Source: Centropus unirufus (taxonomy: Eukaryota; Chordata; Aves; Cuculiformes; Centropidae). Taken from it: a DNA stretch of 64,000 bases. The DNA lies in contig VYZI01000574.1 of the NCBI GenBank assembly GCA_013397695.1, positions 222,473 through 286,472 of the forward strand. The letters are read 5' to 3'. The translations under genes were made by a program, and so were the position numbers. Of the stretch, positions 1 to 14,998 are shown piece after piece (within the stretch, counting starts at the first letter, position 1; each line of letters begins with the position of its first letter). The notes beneath the pieces are model-generated. The model saw only the letters and a program-made list of their open reading frames with translations. It was not told the DNA's origin and did not search any database.

Positions 1-3000
1 TGGAAATCAAGCTCCTCTTCCCGCTTACCCCAAGGTAGAGATGGCTGTGCTCTGGGTCCAGCCATGTCAAGCAGGGGAAGTGAAGTTTGGTCAGCCTGAT
101 GGGGAGGGTCTGAGAGGGGATATTTCCCACCCTGAGGACTCCTGCACACCATCCCCCTCAGTTCCCCACTGGCTCCCAGCAAGTAACAGCAGCTTACTAC
201 ATTGCAGCTGGTAAAGATTGCAAGACACTCAAATACCATGGCAAAAGTGATGAATGAGGGCAATTTCAGGCATATTATGTCTGTTGGATAAACTGGCAGT
301 ACCTGGAAGACACACTGCAGGACAGCTGCTGTGCAAGGGCAGAAGACCTTTCCTTCTCCCACTGCTCCCAATGAGGTGGCTGTGGGTCTTCTGGCCCTGA
401 TTTTCAGTGCATACTGATTCGTGGAGCAATGCTCTGTCTTGCTTTGGTGCTTTGCAGTTGAAATCAGAGAATTGAAAACCAGACCACCAGCCCATCCATG
501 CAGCTCACCAGAGAGCTGTGTCTGAGGCTGCATTAGGAGGGAGCTCAGAGGATGGTGAGCTCTGTCCTGACCCCTGCAGAAGACAAACATCGACTGTGTT
601 TCATCTCTCCCCTCTGTATAACAGCCTTGATCCACCTTACAACAGTGTGCAATACAAACACAGAGTATTTTTAATGAAAAGCCTGAGTAAGCACCAATGA
701 GAAATACGCTGGGCTCTTTCCAGCTGCACTGCTTGGCATTTCTGCTGCACTGAAACCTTGCCAGTGCCCAGCACAGCCAGACTGAAGGCCTTGATGGTAG
801 TCAGGTGCTGTTGTGAACCCACAGGGCCGCTTGCTTCCCATGCGCCTCCTGACAGCCAGACAAGGGATTCCTGTCTCCTGTCTATGTTATCCCAGCCCTC
901 TGATCTGGTTTTCTGCAAAGACCCTGTGGCACAGTCACCGCCCTGGCCTAGCAACTGCTGTGACACATGACAGGCATCCTCTGCGAAGCCCAGTTTGCAG
1001 AGGGCTTGCAAGCATTTTTGCAGCCTTCAAGGCAAGGCAAGAGAGGAACAGGTGCTGAAAGCTGGAACAGTCTTAGAGGAGCAATGGCATTGGCCCTCAG
1101 CGCCTTGCTATTAGTGGCACATTGAACATTGACAAACTGCGTCACCATCCAAGCTTTTCCCTCCCTGGTAGCACTGTGAGTGAGTTACACTATATTTCTA
1201 TTAGGTCTTTCAGTTTATCTGCCTTGGCTGAATGGGCTGACTGCTGAATTAGCCATTTGCTTGCAGTGTCTCAGGATAACTGCAGTTAGCTGCGTGTGGA
1301 TTTTATGCCCTGCAAGAACATGCCAGTTTCTTTGGCTTCAAAGACTGAACTCCTAGTGTTCTCATTGCATTGTTCTTTTCTGTGTGCTTCCTCTCATCTT
1401 CAGGGTGGGACACGTTTCCCAAGAATAAAAGGCCATAGCTAGCCAGGTAGAACTCAGAACTGCCATGTTTATGAAGTGCAGCCCATCTGGATTTAGAACA
1501 GCAGAGCTCAGCTCACAGCACAAAACAAACTAAATTCTTCAAGGCATACTTCAAATGCTTGCAGTTCTTTAAAAGACAGGTCTTTCAATCTGTCTTCCTA
1601 ACCTTCTCCCTAAAATACTGCTTGTTGCACAGGATGAGCCCTGTTTCCTCCTAGTCCTTCATCTGAGGCCTTCAGCTTTACTGGCATATGGAGCTGTTGC
1701 TGTGGCAGGGTCTCATGAGGTTTTGTCACCCTCCAGCATGAGCGTCATATTCTCATTGGCAGTGCAGGGCCTGGAGACATTTCAGCTGTCTGTTTGAGGA
1801 GTCCTCTGTTCAGGCAGATCCTTGACTCCAGCGATACAGGAGTGTCACTTTCTGGTCTTCAGGTGCATTTGACTCCAGTCTTATTGCTTCCCCTGGAAAA
1901 CTTCTTATTGGAAGCTGGCTGTGCATGCTGCTGAGCACATGTAGCTACAGCCCACCATGGCAAGGAGCTGCAAAAAGGAGAAACTTTCCTGAGGAGACAG
2001 CTTTCACAGCTCGTTTGCAGGAGCTGGAGCTGCAAGAAACTTCCTGGGTCAGAGAACCTCTGAATAAGACAGCTGGTTTAGTGACAACAGCAGCTAATGG
2101 CGGGCTCTTATATTCACCATGGAGCTCAAAATGGTACGCAGTTCATGCTTTTAGTTTTTTCTCTTCAAGTTTATAGGGTGCAACTTGGATACGAATGAAA
2201 AAATATTTAGCTTTTCGCATAGCCCCCATGCCTGAGGAGATCAGACCTTTGGGAGAAGGTAAGAACAGCACAGAGCACACACTCACTGCAGCACTGTGCA
2301 TTAGAAGTGGGGACTCACAGATTCTGGGCAACATCCTGCACTGAGCACCGCTGCTTTTGACTTGTGAGTGACCACAGGTGAACTCTAAGGGACCTATGCA
2401 GATCTCTACTCAAAGCCAGGGAACTCGAATCTGTTACCTTCGTTTGAAATTTGAAGCATGTGCCCTACACGGAAAGAGAAAATATTATATCAACTGCTAA
2501 TGTTGTACAAGAGGCCATCAGCAAGTCCTAGTGCCTTATAGCTTTGTCATCCTGCATTGGAGGGATCCACATATTTTGTTGACCCTCCACTGATGCAAAT
2601 ATAGATAGAAGATCCTTTTATGTTAATGCCATGCTAGTCCTGATCAGTAAATGCCTGGATACTGATGGTGAGAAGTGGTCGCCCTGAATTGACAGGGCTG
2701 CTGAATTAACAGCAGCTGCAGCTTAAAGGTCCTTCTCTGCCCTAGCTCGGCTGGCCCCTGGCACACTCACAGTTGTTGTGGTGAGAGACTCAAACATCAG
2801 CGCCATGCTTTCTGCCTTGTTTTCTTCATTGCTGAGGCATTGCCTGCTCCATTTTTCATCTTGCTCTCCTTGTCTATTTTTTTTTTGTGCCCTGTGCGTT
2901 TTTAATCATGGCTCAGAGTAGATGTAGCAATCCTGGCTTATTGCAGTTGCATGTCTGTGTGTCATCTACACTTGCTGTCCTCACAGCAGAAGCTTTTCAA

Positions 3001-6000
3001 AATGAAAAATCCCTCCCTTGCAGGCACCATGCAGATGAAATATGCATTCCTTGGTAAAATATTAAAACAAATCTCTTCCACACAAGCACAGCCCATGAAG
3101 ATGTCTTTAAAACACACAAGAAGACATGGATGCAATATTTACTATCTTGAGCAAGGCAATTTATAATGTGCCTGAGTTCACTGATGCTACTTGAGCAGTT
3201 TTTTTTCTGGCATGTATCAGAACAAATTAATCAACATTTTTCTTCCTAGCTATATGCAAATGGGCTTTGAAAATTTCTGGCTGTAGGTTGTAGCACCAAT
3301 TATTCACTGGGTTTATCCAAGCAGCTTGGATTTGGTAAACAGGAGAAAGCACCAGACACTTCAGTGACTTTCTAATGCAAACTGACCCTTCTGCAATTCT
3401 TAAAGGTCAGCACAACATGAAACAAGGAAGTGTAGGAACCTGGTTACTTTTTGCTTTGATACTACACTCTTCTTTCTCTTCCTTGGATTATGGTGGGGGC
3501 AAGGTATAGGACTGAACTGCCCCATCTCCACTTGGACCTCTCTATGTCAGCCCTGGGCACGGTGTTGGCCAGCAACTTAGACCTGACTGTCACTGCTGGG
3601 ATCCCTGTCCATGGGAACTGGAGAGGGGTCTTTTATACCAGCACCTTCTGCTCTCTGCTCATTTGCACCACAGTGAATTTTCCCATTAAAATACGTGTCC
3701 ATGCAGTGTATTAAAGACACCACTACACTTGCTCATGAGCTCACACGTACTGAGCCATTTCTTATGGCCAAACGCAGCTCCATGCACCTGCCAAAAGCAT
3801 TACTTTTGTTGTTGATGTTTATTAGAAAAGCAACAACACCAAAACAGGATAATAAAAACTGTCAAAAAAAAAAACAAACTGCCAGGCAATACCTGAGCTT
3901 AGGAGATCCCCTCTTGCCATGCTTCTAGCTGACTCCTTGCCTTGACACTAACCCCTTGCATACATCACCACTGTATTCCTTGTAACCACCAGTACTTAAC
4001 ATTACAGCAGCACAGCAGGGAGTGGAGCAAGGTTGTGGTTTTTCCTGGTGGAGTGGTTTGGAAAGGCTTTCTTCCAGCCCCTGTCACTGCCTAGGCGTTC
4101 ATGGTTTCCCCAGGGATGTCCTGTACCTTGTGAAGCTGATCAACGCTTCTACTGCTGCATTGAGTTTCCATGTGTGTCTGTGTGATAGCTGCAATTGGAA
4201 GAAATACGGCAGAATATGGGTGAGGAGAGGAGCAGAAAGCTCCCCAGGAAAGCCCAAAGCATTTCTGTACATCGATTTGTGCTGCTTCATGTTACAGAGA
4301 GTTTGTGACCTGTGCTTGTGCATGGGCTTTGTATGCCGGTCACCTGCAATGTTAAAATACCTTCACCAACAGCAATTAAGCTTTACTCTGGGTTTGCTGA
4401 AGTGATTTAGCATTGACAAATCACTACTTACTGCAACCATGTTTCAGGATCCACATTTTAGGCATCTGATTGCTAAACTTTAAGACATACTATATATCGT
4501 ACTGTCTCTCTGACTATGTGGAGCTGGAGAGCTCCAGCATCTCGTCTGGAAAGACCTAGAAATGCACAGGGCTGCAGGGAGGTAGCGCGCAGATCTGGAT
4601 CATGATTGTCATGTTAGATCAGCACTTCTGCAGGCAGAGAGGGCCTGATTACTCTGAAGCAGGTGATATCACCTATGAACACCTCTTGGATCAGAATTTG
4701 CAGAAATCCTGGTGTAGCTGTAAAGCCTTTGGTACAAAGCAAGCTTTTTTTCAGGGCCTGCTGATCATGACTGGAGAAAATCTGCTTCTGTGCATACAGC
4801 AACTTCCAGCAGGAATTGCTGAGCCCTTTTCACCAAACATGTGGAACTGATTTGCTATTTGCTGCCATAAATTAAGACAGGTCTCAGTGCAGGCCTGGGG
4901 ACCAAGGTTGTCCCAAGCAGCTCAGTTGTCTGTTTTGGTGGCCAGAAGGAGAAGCTGGACAAGAGAAGCTTTGCAGAACTCCTGGCAGGTTTGCTCTCCC
5001 CCGTGTCCCCAGGGACTCTCCCAGCAGAGCTGAGTTTCTATGATGGGGTGCTGGAGAAATCTGACCAAGGCTAAGATGGTTGAGAAGCAGGGCTGCGCTG
5101 CTGGGCTGTCCTTAATAACATTGCAAAGGGGCAGTGATGTGGCAGACTGATGACGGCAGCACTCAGTGAACATGGGCAGTTGAAGCATTTCTGAACATGG
5201 CATCAGGGCTTCAGGGGTTTCATGGCTCCACTTTTGTCCACCAACAGCTTGTAGGGCCTGTTTGGGTGGCCCAGCCCTGGAGTTAGGCTGTGACTGTTCA
5301 TCACCTGAGTGCAAGAATAGGACATGTGTGCACAACTGAGCACCAGGAGAGGTTATCACTATGTGGGTGACAGAGGGTAGAAGTAGATGAACATCCCTTG
5401 AATCGTACTAGTGTGATAGGGGTGGCTGGTGGGGATGAATGTTTGGTCCCTGGAGAAGCCTGAGAGAAAAACTGCCCATGATAAATCCCTGCCCCATAGC
5501 TTCACCACACCTGTTATGCTCTTATCATCCAGTTACACATTTGTTAGCATTTCTTGCAGATAAGGCTTCTGGATGCTCAAGCAAATGATCTTGCAGTCTC
5601 TGAACCTGGCGTGCATCGCCCACAGACCTCAACATTGTTTATGGGCAGCAAAGGGTGAGTGGAGAATTGTGTCAGATTAGAAGGGACCTGCCAAACAAAT
5701 TTTGGGCAGCATCATAGTAGAAAGGAGGAATAGATGTGTTATGGTTGTGGAGTGGGGTGCAGCTGGCTCATGGCTTCACAAGGGGGTGTTGGGGAGGTCT
5801 TCTCAATATCATTGCATCTTTGACTGAGAGTAGACACTGGAAGCGTTCTTTCTGTTACCCTTCGCTTGGGGAGTGCCACTTTAAAAGGTATTGATGACCA
5901 CTCTGAATCATGGTGTCCAAAGCCCTTGTGCCAAACAACCCAGGGGGGGTTAACAAAAACTCATCCTTCCCATTCAGCAGTGGCGGTAGAATCTGACATT

Positions 6001-9000
6001 TGTGCTTTCCTGGCCAGCAGAGTTTCAGCACCGGCTTCAGCGGGACTGGCATTTCTCTGGCTGGCCTTGGAGCATGAAGATGTTACTGCGAGATTCTTGG
6101 ACACTTGGCCATGATACTGTTGACACATCTGCAGAGCACTGAAAATGGCAGGGGTGGGAGTCCAGTGCTCACTTCCTGGGCAGAGCAGGCCCGTGCATGG
6201 TTTGGGGGGTTGCCGAGACTCCTGAATGCTCCTGAGCTGGGATGGGAGGACAAGAGGCATTGGCATGCCTCTGTAGAGCCAACTGGACAGCTGTGGTATT
6301 ACAGCTGCTAGAAGAGGGATTTCAGAAGTGTTCAGTAATATATCAGTGTGGTGTCACCTCTTGGCCATCTCCCTGCACTTGGTAATTTCAGGATCCCTGT
6401 CCCAGGTGCCCAAGCTCCACAATGATTTGGAGAACCAAGAAGTTGAGGAATTCAGTGAATTCAATGAATCCATTATTCATTACCTGGGTGCACATAATGC
6501 TGTGCAGGAAGTGAACAAGAACAAAAACTGAAATGGTGGATACTGTATCATGAAGCGTTCTTCATCCCACTCCTGAGACTCATTCAGCTTTAAATATTGA
6601 TGGCAGATCGCCTGCTGGCAATCAAATATTGTGCACATTTATCCATCTCCACTGGCTGCCCCAGTTCAGGAGGCAGAAGGGTTTGTGCAGCTGCAACCAC
6701 ATGGGCTGAGACATGTGATCTGTGCCGCCTGGAGTAGAAAGGTGGCTCAGAGTCCCTTTAAATTATCTCCTGAAGCTAGCAATTAATTTCTGCTTAAAAG
6801 CTCACCTGCCTGGCAATACAGCATCAGTTAGCTGCAGTCTTTAATATGCTGATCCTTACAATATCCTTAAGAAGCATGGACACTCTCAGTGGGCATTGCA
6901 GCAGGTCCCATAATCACAGGGGAGTTATTATGTCCGTGTTACTGCTTGGATAACTGGTGGCTCTGGTTACTATTATTTCACTTCAATACCTGCCAGGCAC
7001 ATATTAGTATGGGAGATAAGTTAAAAAAATCAAATCAACAGGTCCCTGCTGAGAAAGGCGGTGTAATGGCAGAGGAGCCTGGGGAAGGGGTTTGAGGGGC
7101 CAGTGCAGTGAGAAGCAGCTTCTGCCGTCCAGGCTGGGCTGCATGCAGCCAGCACAGTCTCTCCTCTACTGCCCAGGCCAGCTGCATTCAGTATTTTCAG
7201 ACACATGGACTTATAGAACCCTGAATTTCCCAGGTGGATCCCACCCCTGCTGCCCCAAGGCACCTCACCCTAGATCCCCAAAACTAGCCACAAGCCCAGT
7301 TTGCAGGAGCTGCCTGCAAGAGAATAAATTTGGGGCTGTCCCAAGTCAGCCCCAAAGTTGTGAATCTGTTTTATTTTTTTTCTCCTGCAGCTCCCTCCTA
7401 GCCTCTTGCTGAGCCCATTCATGTGGCCCAAGCTGTTCACAAGAGTCATTCCTGAAATGAGATGGATGGGTGCTCTGCGCAGTAGGAGGCAGGGTCCATT
7501 GCATGTGCCAGCTCACATGTTTAACCCACAGCATGGAGCTGAGAAGCCGAAGCATTTACAAGCTAGCTTCTCCCTGCGCAGAGCTGGCAGTGTGTGACCT
7601 GGCTTACTAGCCCCAGCTCCTTCAGACCCAGCTCAGTCTTATTGCCTGATGCACAGCTCTGTCCACAGTCTTCTCTACCCTGTCAATGTTCTCACTGTGT
7701 TTCATGCCATGTTCTTTGCACCTTTTCCCAGCCATCAGGAATTTGAGGACAGGGGGTTGTGCACAAGGGCCTGGAGTTTGTCTGCCAGAGCAGTCTGGAA
7801 GTGCTCCCAGGACTAAAGTGGCAGATGGACAGCCCAGGAGAGTTGCCAGCAAAAGGCATGCTGAAAACATCTCCTGAGCCACAGGTACACAGCAAAGTGC
7901 CTCTCTGGAGATCCTGCCCTTGCACAACTCCAGACTAATTTCACTGTGTGCTGCAGCATGACTCCATTGTGCAGTGCTCCCGCATGGACGTATTCCATGC
8001 TTTTGCCAGAGGCTGCCCAGAACCAAGGTGTAATTTTGATCCATCCAGACCTCTGCAAAGTTCAGCTGGAAAATATCTCAGTGAAGTGATAATCGCTACA
8101 GCCTTTAGGACTAGCTTTGTGTAAGTGAACCTAGAGATTTCTTTTGTGGGAATAAACTTCCCTTGGATATATTACAGTTTTTTTCTTCCTTTAATTTTCT
8201 TTGTTTTTTTCTTCAGTTGTGTTTTTCTTCCTTAATCTTTTCCCTGGGATTTTCTTATCAGCACCCTAAAACCCAGGCAGAGTATATTGCTCTTTTTCAG
8301 TCTGTTTCAGGCACAAATTATTTGCAGACACCCAGCTTCTTGCTCTAACTAGCCATATCATACCGTTAAACTAAAAACTGCCAATCTGAGCACACGAAAG
8401 CATGGCTGGATGACATTTCTACCAAAAAGAAAGCTGCTCTATGTGTTATTGCTTGCATGCATGTTGTTTACATGGATGTTGCAATGGGATCAGAGAAAGA
8501 TGTGAGCTGCAACCTGAGGAAGTTAAACTCGGTCTGTACAGTGCTTCTAGGCTAAGGATAGGCAGATGGGTGTCTGAATCACACCTTGTAAGCAGGGAAG
8601 AAACTGGAAGACAGTGATGTATTTGGAAGGGGTGAGAAGCATGGTGGTGCCAGACACCCTAGGCATGGTGGGAAGGGTCAGACTGAGAAGAGCAGCTCAC
8701 AGAGCTTTCTGGGTGCACCATCCTGGCTCTTCTTTGTGTCTCGATGTTGGGGGCTATTATTCAGTGCAGGACTCTGGGCAGACAAGTTGCCAGCTCTGAA
8801 CACTTGGCCAAAGAAACAGTGCTGAGATGGAACAAGATGTACTAGTGAGCTTCCCTGGGACCAGGCAGATCGTGGCTGCCCGCAGTGGGAGCCAGTGACG
8901 GGGAGGGCTCCCCTCCCCCAGGCAGGCAGATCTCAGCCCCAGTGGCCTTGCTCTCTCACAGATCCAGAAGACCCAGCATTCCTTAAGATTCAGTTTCTGC

Positions 9001-12000
9001 ATTCTTTTTTATTTGGGAGGAACTGAGAAGAGGCAGGCTGCATAGGTGTGCACTTCCTCCATTCGTGAGCCCCACTGACCTTGGCTGGCCCATGCATGTG
9101 GCTCAGGGCTTGTCCACACGCACCAATATCCTCCAGATGTTTCCAAGTGCAGATGGCACATAAAGCAAAGTGCCTTTTTTTTTGTTATTCCTACTGCAGT
9201 CACTGATTGGGCCTAGTCCAGTGCAAACCCCAAATCTGTGGCCAATGGCCTGACTACGTAATGCTTCTTTTTTGAAAGCACAAGGCCAAATGAACTTTGG
9301 GGCATAGGAAATGGATTCTGCATGGAGAAATTCACCAGCATCTTGGGCAAAGCAATTGCCTGGAGCGCCCTGTGCAGCATGCAGGCCAGCTGCTGTTAAA
9401 CAACGTCACATACCAGCAAGCGATTTGTGTGTTCGCTGCTTTCTCTTCTATTTCCTCAGTGGATCCCCAGGTTTTTCCTGCTGTAGTTGCCCAATCTTCA
9501 CAAACCTATCCTGCATGCCTTGCCAATGGGAATTAGCATTTTGCAGCACACTGAAAGTCCCAGGGCTTGTATATACATGAGGGTTCGTGCGCAGTGTAGG
9601 GCACACACAGGGCACCACAAGCAAAGCTATGCTGCCAGACACTGAAGCAAAGCCCAGACTTCCCTGCTCTGTACAGGCTAGCTGCCTACTCTTGGGCCTT
9701 TCCCATGTGCCTATGGGTACCCCACTGACACCACACTCTGGCACTCTTGGCTTTATTTTTTTTTCACAAGCCACAAACTTGCAGTTACCTGGTTGCTTGC
9801 TGGGGAAGGCTGCCCACAGCTCTGATCCCCAGCATTTTGCAAGGACTGGATTCACAGAAAGTTCATTTTGGGATCCCACAAAGGTTCAGACTTGCTGGAG
9901 GCTGCTGGGAGCTCTGTTCAGTGTTAAAACATTTGTGGTATCACCGCAGCTTCCTCTAACACTGCCCTAGCAAAAGAAGTTTCAAGGAATGTGAACTGTA
10001 TCCTCTTCAACCCACAATGCAGCAGGACCCATCAGAGGAATGGAAATGTCCTCAAACCAAACTCAGTAATTGAAATTCAAAGCATGATGTTGATTTTTTA
10101 ACAAAACATTGTCATTGTCCTAAATATAAAAATGTTTGGTTCCAAACCATTTTTCATAGTGATATTAAACAAAGGCAGCTCATTCTAAACATGTCACTTT
10201 TGACCAAACCAGCATCTTTATGGCTGAAAAGAAATACTTTGAGAATAAATCTCTACACCAGCATTAGGGAGAAGTCTTTCATTTCATGCTCTAATTGAAC
10301 ATTGGCTTCACAGCTTAAAAACAATCATCCTAAATTGCTTTCTGCTAATGTTAATACTTCATACAAAGGGTAACAGCCAGATTATAGGTTTATATATTAT
10401 TCAGGCAAATTTACATTCTTCATACATCACTTTTTTTAAAGAAAATTAATTTTTCCATGTGTCAGAAATTAAAACAGGGTGACATACTTACATCATCCTG
10501 TATTGCTGAAATTGGCAAGAACATTGCCTCTGAACAAAGTCAGCCTTAGCCAGCCCTTACACCAATACAAGCAGGTAAATGGGCAACCTCAAAGGCTACT
10601 GCCCATTACTCAAACCTGTGCTTCTTCTTATGGAAAGCGTAGGTCTCCCCTCCTGCACTGATTAGCAACATCCTCTTCATCTGTTTGACAGTTGTTATCT
10701 ATCTAAATTCCCTTTTTGGCAGGAAGCTTTCTGGACTGGCAATAACTCGCCCTCAAAATTGAGCTGAATGGAGCTACCATTTTCACTGGGTGCTGTTCAC
10801 AGTGAGAGCTGAGCTAAGCTGAGCCATCCTCAAGGGTCCCCGATCACCTTGGTCACCCTCATCTCATGCATGTTGCACTGGCCAAGTCCTGTAGAAATCA
10901 CACAGGTATTCTTTAGGCAGTGATTGCCCCACCACTCAGCTGCCTGCATGTCTCCATCCATGTGGGCCTTTCGTGGGCAGCAGAGCTGGGCAGGAAGGCT
11001 GTGAGGGGCTGCTTCATCATGACAGCAGTGCAGTGCTGGGGTAGTGTATGAGGGCTGGCACAGTGCTCAAGCCATATGACCCAGCGGGGTCCATGCAAGG
11101 CAGACGCTGAGCCTGGAGACGTCAGGCATCATAATAAAAGTTTGGCACTGGAGGCAGGGAGTTCTGGTGGGAAGTAAACAAAAGCTCAAACCATAGGCAT
11201 CAACTGAAGCTGTGGTGTCAGGGCTGAATCTGCCATTGGTGTGTTTGTGTAGTGCCTTGAAAGAAAAACACTGATGACTTCCACATTTTCCTCTGTCTTC
11301 CTCCCAGTCTTTCATTTCCCAGCCCAGCTCCCTCCCAAGGATGACAATAGGTTTGCACAGCAGCCCTGGTCCCACTGCACCACCTTATATGCACCCCACT
11401 CTGCCTGACCATGCCACAGGAATCCCACTCTTTCCCAGGCATCATGCTGGGAACAGTGTATTTTTAGCTCTCGATGCTGGGGCCGGGTGTCTGCCTGCCA
11501 GTGGCGCATTTACCTCCCCAGGCACTGCCTGTTCCCACCACATCTGCTTCTCTCCATTTGCAAGCTGCCTCCACAGTACTTGCTAGGAACGGCATCATTG
11601 TCTCCTCACTCAGCTTCTCCAGCTTCATTAGTTCACACCTTGAATCCTCTTTCTGGAGCTATCTTTCAAGAGCTGCTTTTGTTTGGCCCACAATTCAAAG
11701 TTACATCTATGTTCCCGCTCCCTCCTGCCATGCTGACCCTCTGGTCCACCCTCGCAGTTTCAGGATTTCACTACCACCTGAATTGTTGGGGGATGTCTCT
11801 TGCATTGGCTGAAGCAAGTCGTGAGATTGAGGTGGGAAAAAGGTGAGATCATGCCTGGATCCAGTCATGACATCATAGTGCCAAATTGCCCCTTCGCTTT
11901 CATCTTCCCCTGGAGGGGCTCCTGCAGACTCCTTGGGCACTTCTGCATGCTGCTCTGCACCTCATGCAGGAGGTTTGTGGCCCTGGTAGTACTGATGGGA

Positions 12001-12689
12001 AATAAAGGTCTCTACAAGCTGCTGGGAGAATGGATGTGGCAGGCAACAGAGGGCACCACATTCAAAAGGCATTGTCCTAGTGCTGCTTCAGCCCAAGGGC
12101 TCCTTCCCAGATGTGGAAACAGCTGCCCAGCAGATTGATAGGTCCTTGGGCAGAAGCAGAGTGGAAGATCCTGTGATCTGCAGAAGTATTACCCCATACA
12201 AATAGCAACCCGGTAAAAAATAGCTGCAACTGGGATCTGTGATGGGTATGGATGAGCACAACCTTAACAAGGGAAGCATCCCTCTGAGCAGAGATTTTCA
12301 GGATGGAGAGGTCCTTGGCCTTGGTGGGAGCAAAGGGCACATGTAGCTCTTCTGTCCTTTCACTGCAGGAGCTAAGATCCCAAAGAGATCTGAGAGAAAA
12401 GGTGTCATAGTTCAGGTCTTTCTTCTTGAGATAAGGATGGCTGGGCGAACAAAGAGTAAATAGCAGCTGCAGCCCATGGGAGTGAACTGTGCACAAAGAT
12501 GAGCCTGGAAAAGGATTTGTCCATTTTTCCAGAGGTACAGGTGATAGCAATAGGACTGAATTGGTCACAGAAGAAATCCAGAGCATGTTTAGGCTACAAA
12601 GGCCAAATCCCAATTGTACATGCTGCTGTCCATGTCTCATACTTAACCCAAGGAAGCCATTGGTGTAAATCTGCAGCAGCTTTCTAATT

Positions 12690-12860
12690 TATAGCAACAC
12701 CTAGAGTCCTGTGCATCTCTTCCAGCTCAGAGGTCCCCAGGCGCTTCACAAAGCCCAACTGTTATCATGCAGTCACAGAGGCAGGGGAAACCGAGGCACA
12801 GAATGATTGAGACACAGGTGATGTGTGTTGTATCCAGACTACAGGTCTGAGTTTTCCAGG
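12690..12860 (+). repeat. MIR-like / CORE-SINE remnant (tentative)
   Basis: The stretch around 12735-12815 contains a 'gcgcttcaca' block followed by 'ggggaaaccgaggcacagaa'. This resembles the MIR SINE core, where a 'gctttaca' block precedes 'ggaaactgaggcacagag'. The match is by memory of the consensus, is diverged, and has uncertain borders. If correct it is an old amniote SINE fossil with no expected function. Confidence 0.4.
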
Positions 12861-14976
12861 ATGTGGCTTGCAATCTAATGCTGCCTTCTGGTTGTGAGCA
12901 GCACTTCATACAGAAAAACACTTCATTTTTATCTGCCTTATGTTATTTACTCTGCAGCTGTCAGTATCCTATTTAAAGTAGTACAGTCTGAAGATTTGTT
13001 AATAGCTTTGTTATCAGGAAAGGTACCATTGTGTTACAAGCCTTATCTCCTTGATCACATCTGTTGCAGGAAATGTGGTTGAGAGGAGAGTAAAGATGGA
13101 GCTTGGTGGCTGCAGGAGCCCAGGACAGCAGCCTGGGCACACCACAGTTAGACTGCAACCATCTCTAATTTATCTCTGCTCAGTGGAGCACTTAAAAATG
13201 TCATCAGGGAGCTGCAGTGGCTGTGATTGATTGTGTCTCTGCGGCATGCCAACAGAGGAGAGCAACTTCAGCAAGAGGAGACCTTGGCTCCTGAGGCTCC
13301 CCTTGATGTCCAGGAATGAATTATGCAAATTAATCTTTCCCATGGCCCTTCCAACAGCTGCTGCCTTCCTCACAGCCCCTGCCTTTACCTCTTAGTTTGT
13401 CCATGAGTAGTTTTAGAGCCATTGAAGCAATATGTCCTTTTGTCTGGTGTCTGTGGAGGTCACTCATCACCTGTTGTAAGATGTTGCCCCAGGCACAAAG
13501 ACAAATTGCTAAACTAGCTTTGGCCCTAGCCTGGTGAAGCGCTGTGCTCTTCAAAGAGAGAAGGGTATCAGAACCCATGTTAAAGTAGAGTTGATTTCTT
13601 CTGGCAGAGTGTCAAAGGCTGCTGCCCAGCCGCAGAGGTGGGTGGTAGTCGTGCTAGGGCAGCAGCGGCAGCTCATTGCTCCTCAGTACAATATCTGTTC
13701 TGGTTGGCTGAAAGGAATATCAGCAAGGGACTAAGATCCATTCAGGGCTCATGAGTTTCCTTGCTCAGGTCATAACACCAGGTCAGGTCATTCAACCCAC
13801 TGTACGCTGCAAGGATGCTGGAGTGTCTGCATCAGCCCAGAAGTACCCTTGAGACTTGACAGACCCTGCTTCTCAAGTCCTTTCTTATGGGAAGAGATGA
13901 TGCAGGTTGCTTTGCTGCCAATAAAATTGTACCCCAAGAGGCAGAAGGGAACTGAGTAGATATTCCTGTTGCAGAAGCTAAAACTGCATTGTGGCCTTTC
14001 TCGCTACCAGAAGAACATGACAGAGATGGACGATGTGCACTCCCTTGGGTTCCTTGTCCTCATCTGAAGCATCAGCACAGCAAGAAAGGCTCTGGGGTTG
14101 GAAAGTGGGGTGACTGATTTTCAGACTTCCAATTCCACTTCGCAGTGGTCTGGAGAGGAATGGATGCCCTTGCTGCTCAGATCCTGGAAAAGTTGCAACT
14201 AATATGTATTGATCAAGGGAGAAAGGACATCTGTGGACGCAAATTTATGTTCAAGTTGAAAGATCTATGTTCCCTAAAATGGAAAGAATGTGAATAAATT
14301 GGGTTTTGAGACAAATGCTAATCAGCATTATATTTCACCCCTGAGTCTTCAAATATAGTGTTTAATCACTGGAATTAAGTATTTCCCCAGTGTGAAGTTA
14401 GACAACTTCAAGAGGCTTCCATTCAAAAACTTAAGATGGTTTTGCATCTCTCTAATTGTGTGCCGTTCAGTTTCTGCAAAAGCTGGCCAGGCTCTAGACT
14501 TTTGAGCAAAGCATAAAAACATTAATTTCTTCTGTGCTTTATTGAAAGACCAACAGAAAAGCATAGTAATCAAAGGCTACCAAGGGCTGCTTTCAATCAT
14601 ATAAAGATATTAAGGCACTGAGTATTTCATATGAAAGCCACAACACAAACATTTCTCACTGTGAAACATTTTATTAAAGAATAAAATTCAGATGTTCATT
14701 ATCTGGAAAAGTATCTCCCACAGGTGGTACCTTCTTTTGGGTAGTCCCTGGAGCTGTGGAGCATTGAAGACAGGGGCTAAACCATAGGAGACGAATGGAT
14801 TAAGTGAGTTGGATGCTTGATGACTGTAGGTTCAGGCAGTTCATTAATCAAAAACTGGTATCCATCCTAGTTTTATATTGCACTAGTGATATCTAGTTTA
14901 AAGCAGCCTCAGGTGGATTAACCTTTTATTATGGGTGCTAGGTTTGCTTCTGAGAGTCTGGAAAGCATCCCAGATG

Positions 14977-14998
14977 GTGTGTGCGCACGTGCACACAT
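14977..14998. repeat. 22-nt perfect alternating purine-pyrimidine run
   Basis: Every base alternates purine and pyrimidine through a GT/GC/CA-rich 22-mer. Such runs can adopt left-handed Z-DNA under supercoiling. No gene feature is nearby. Confidence 0.8.
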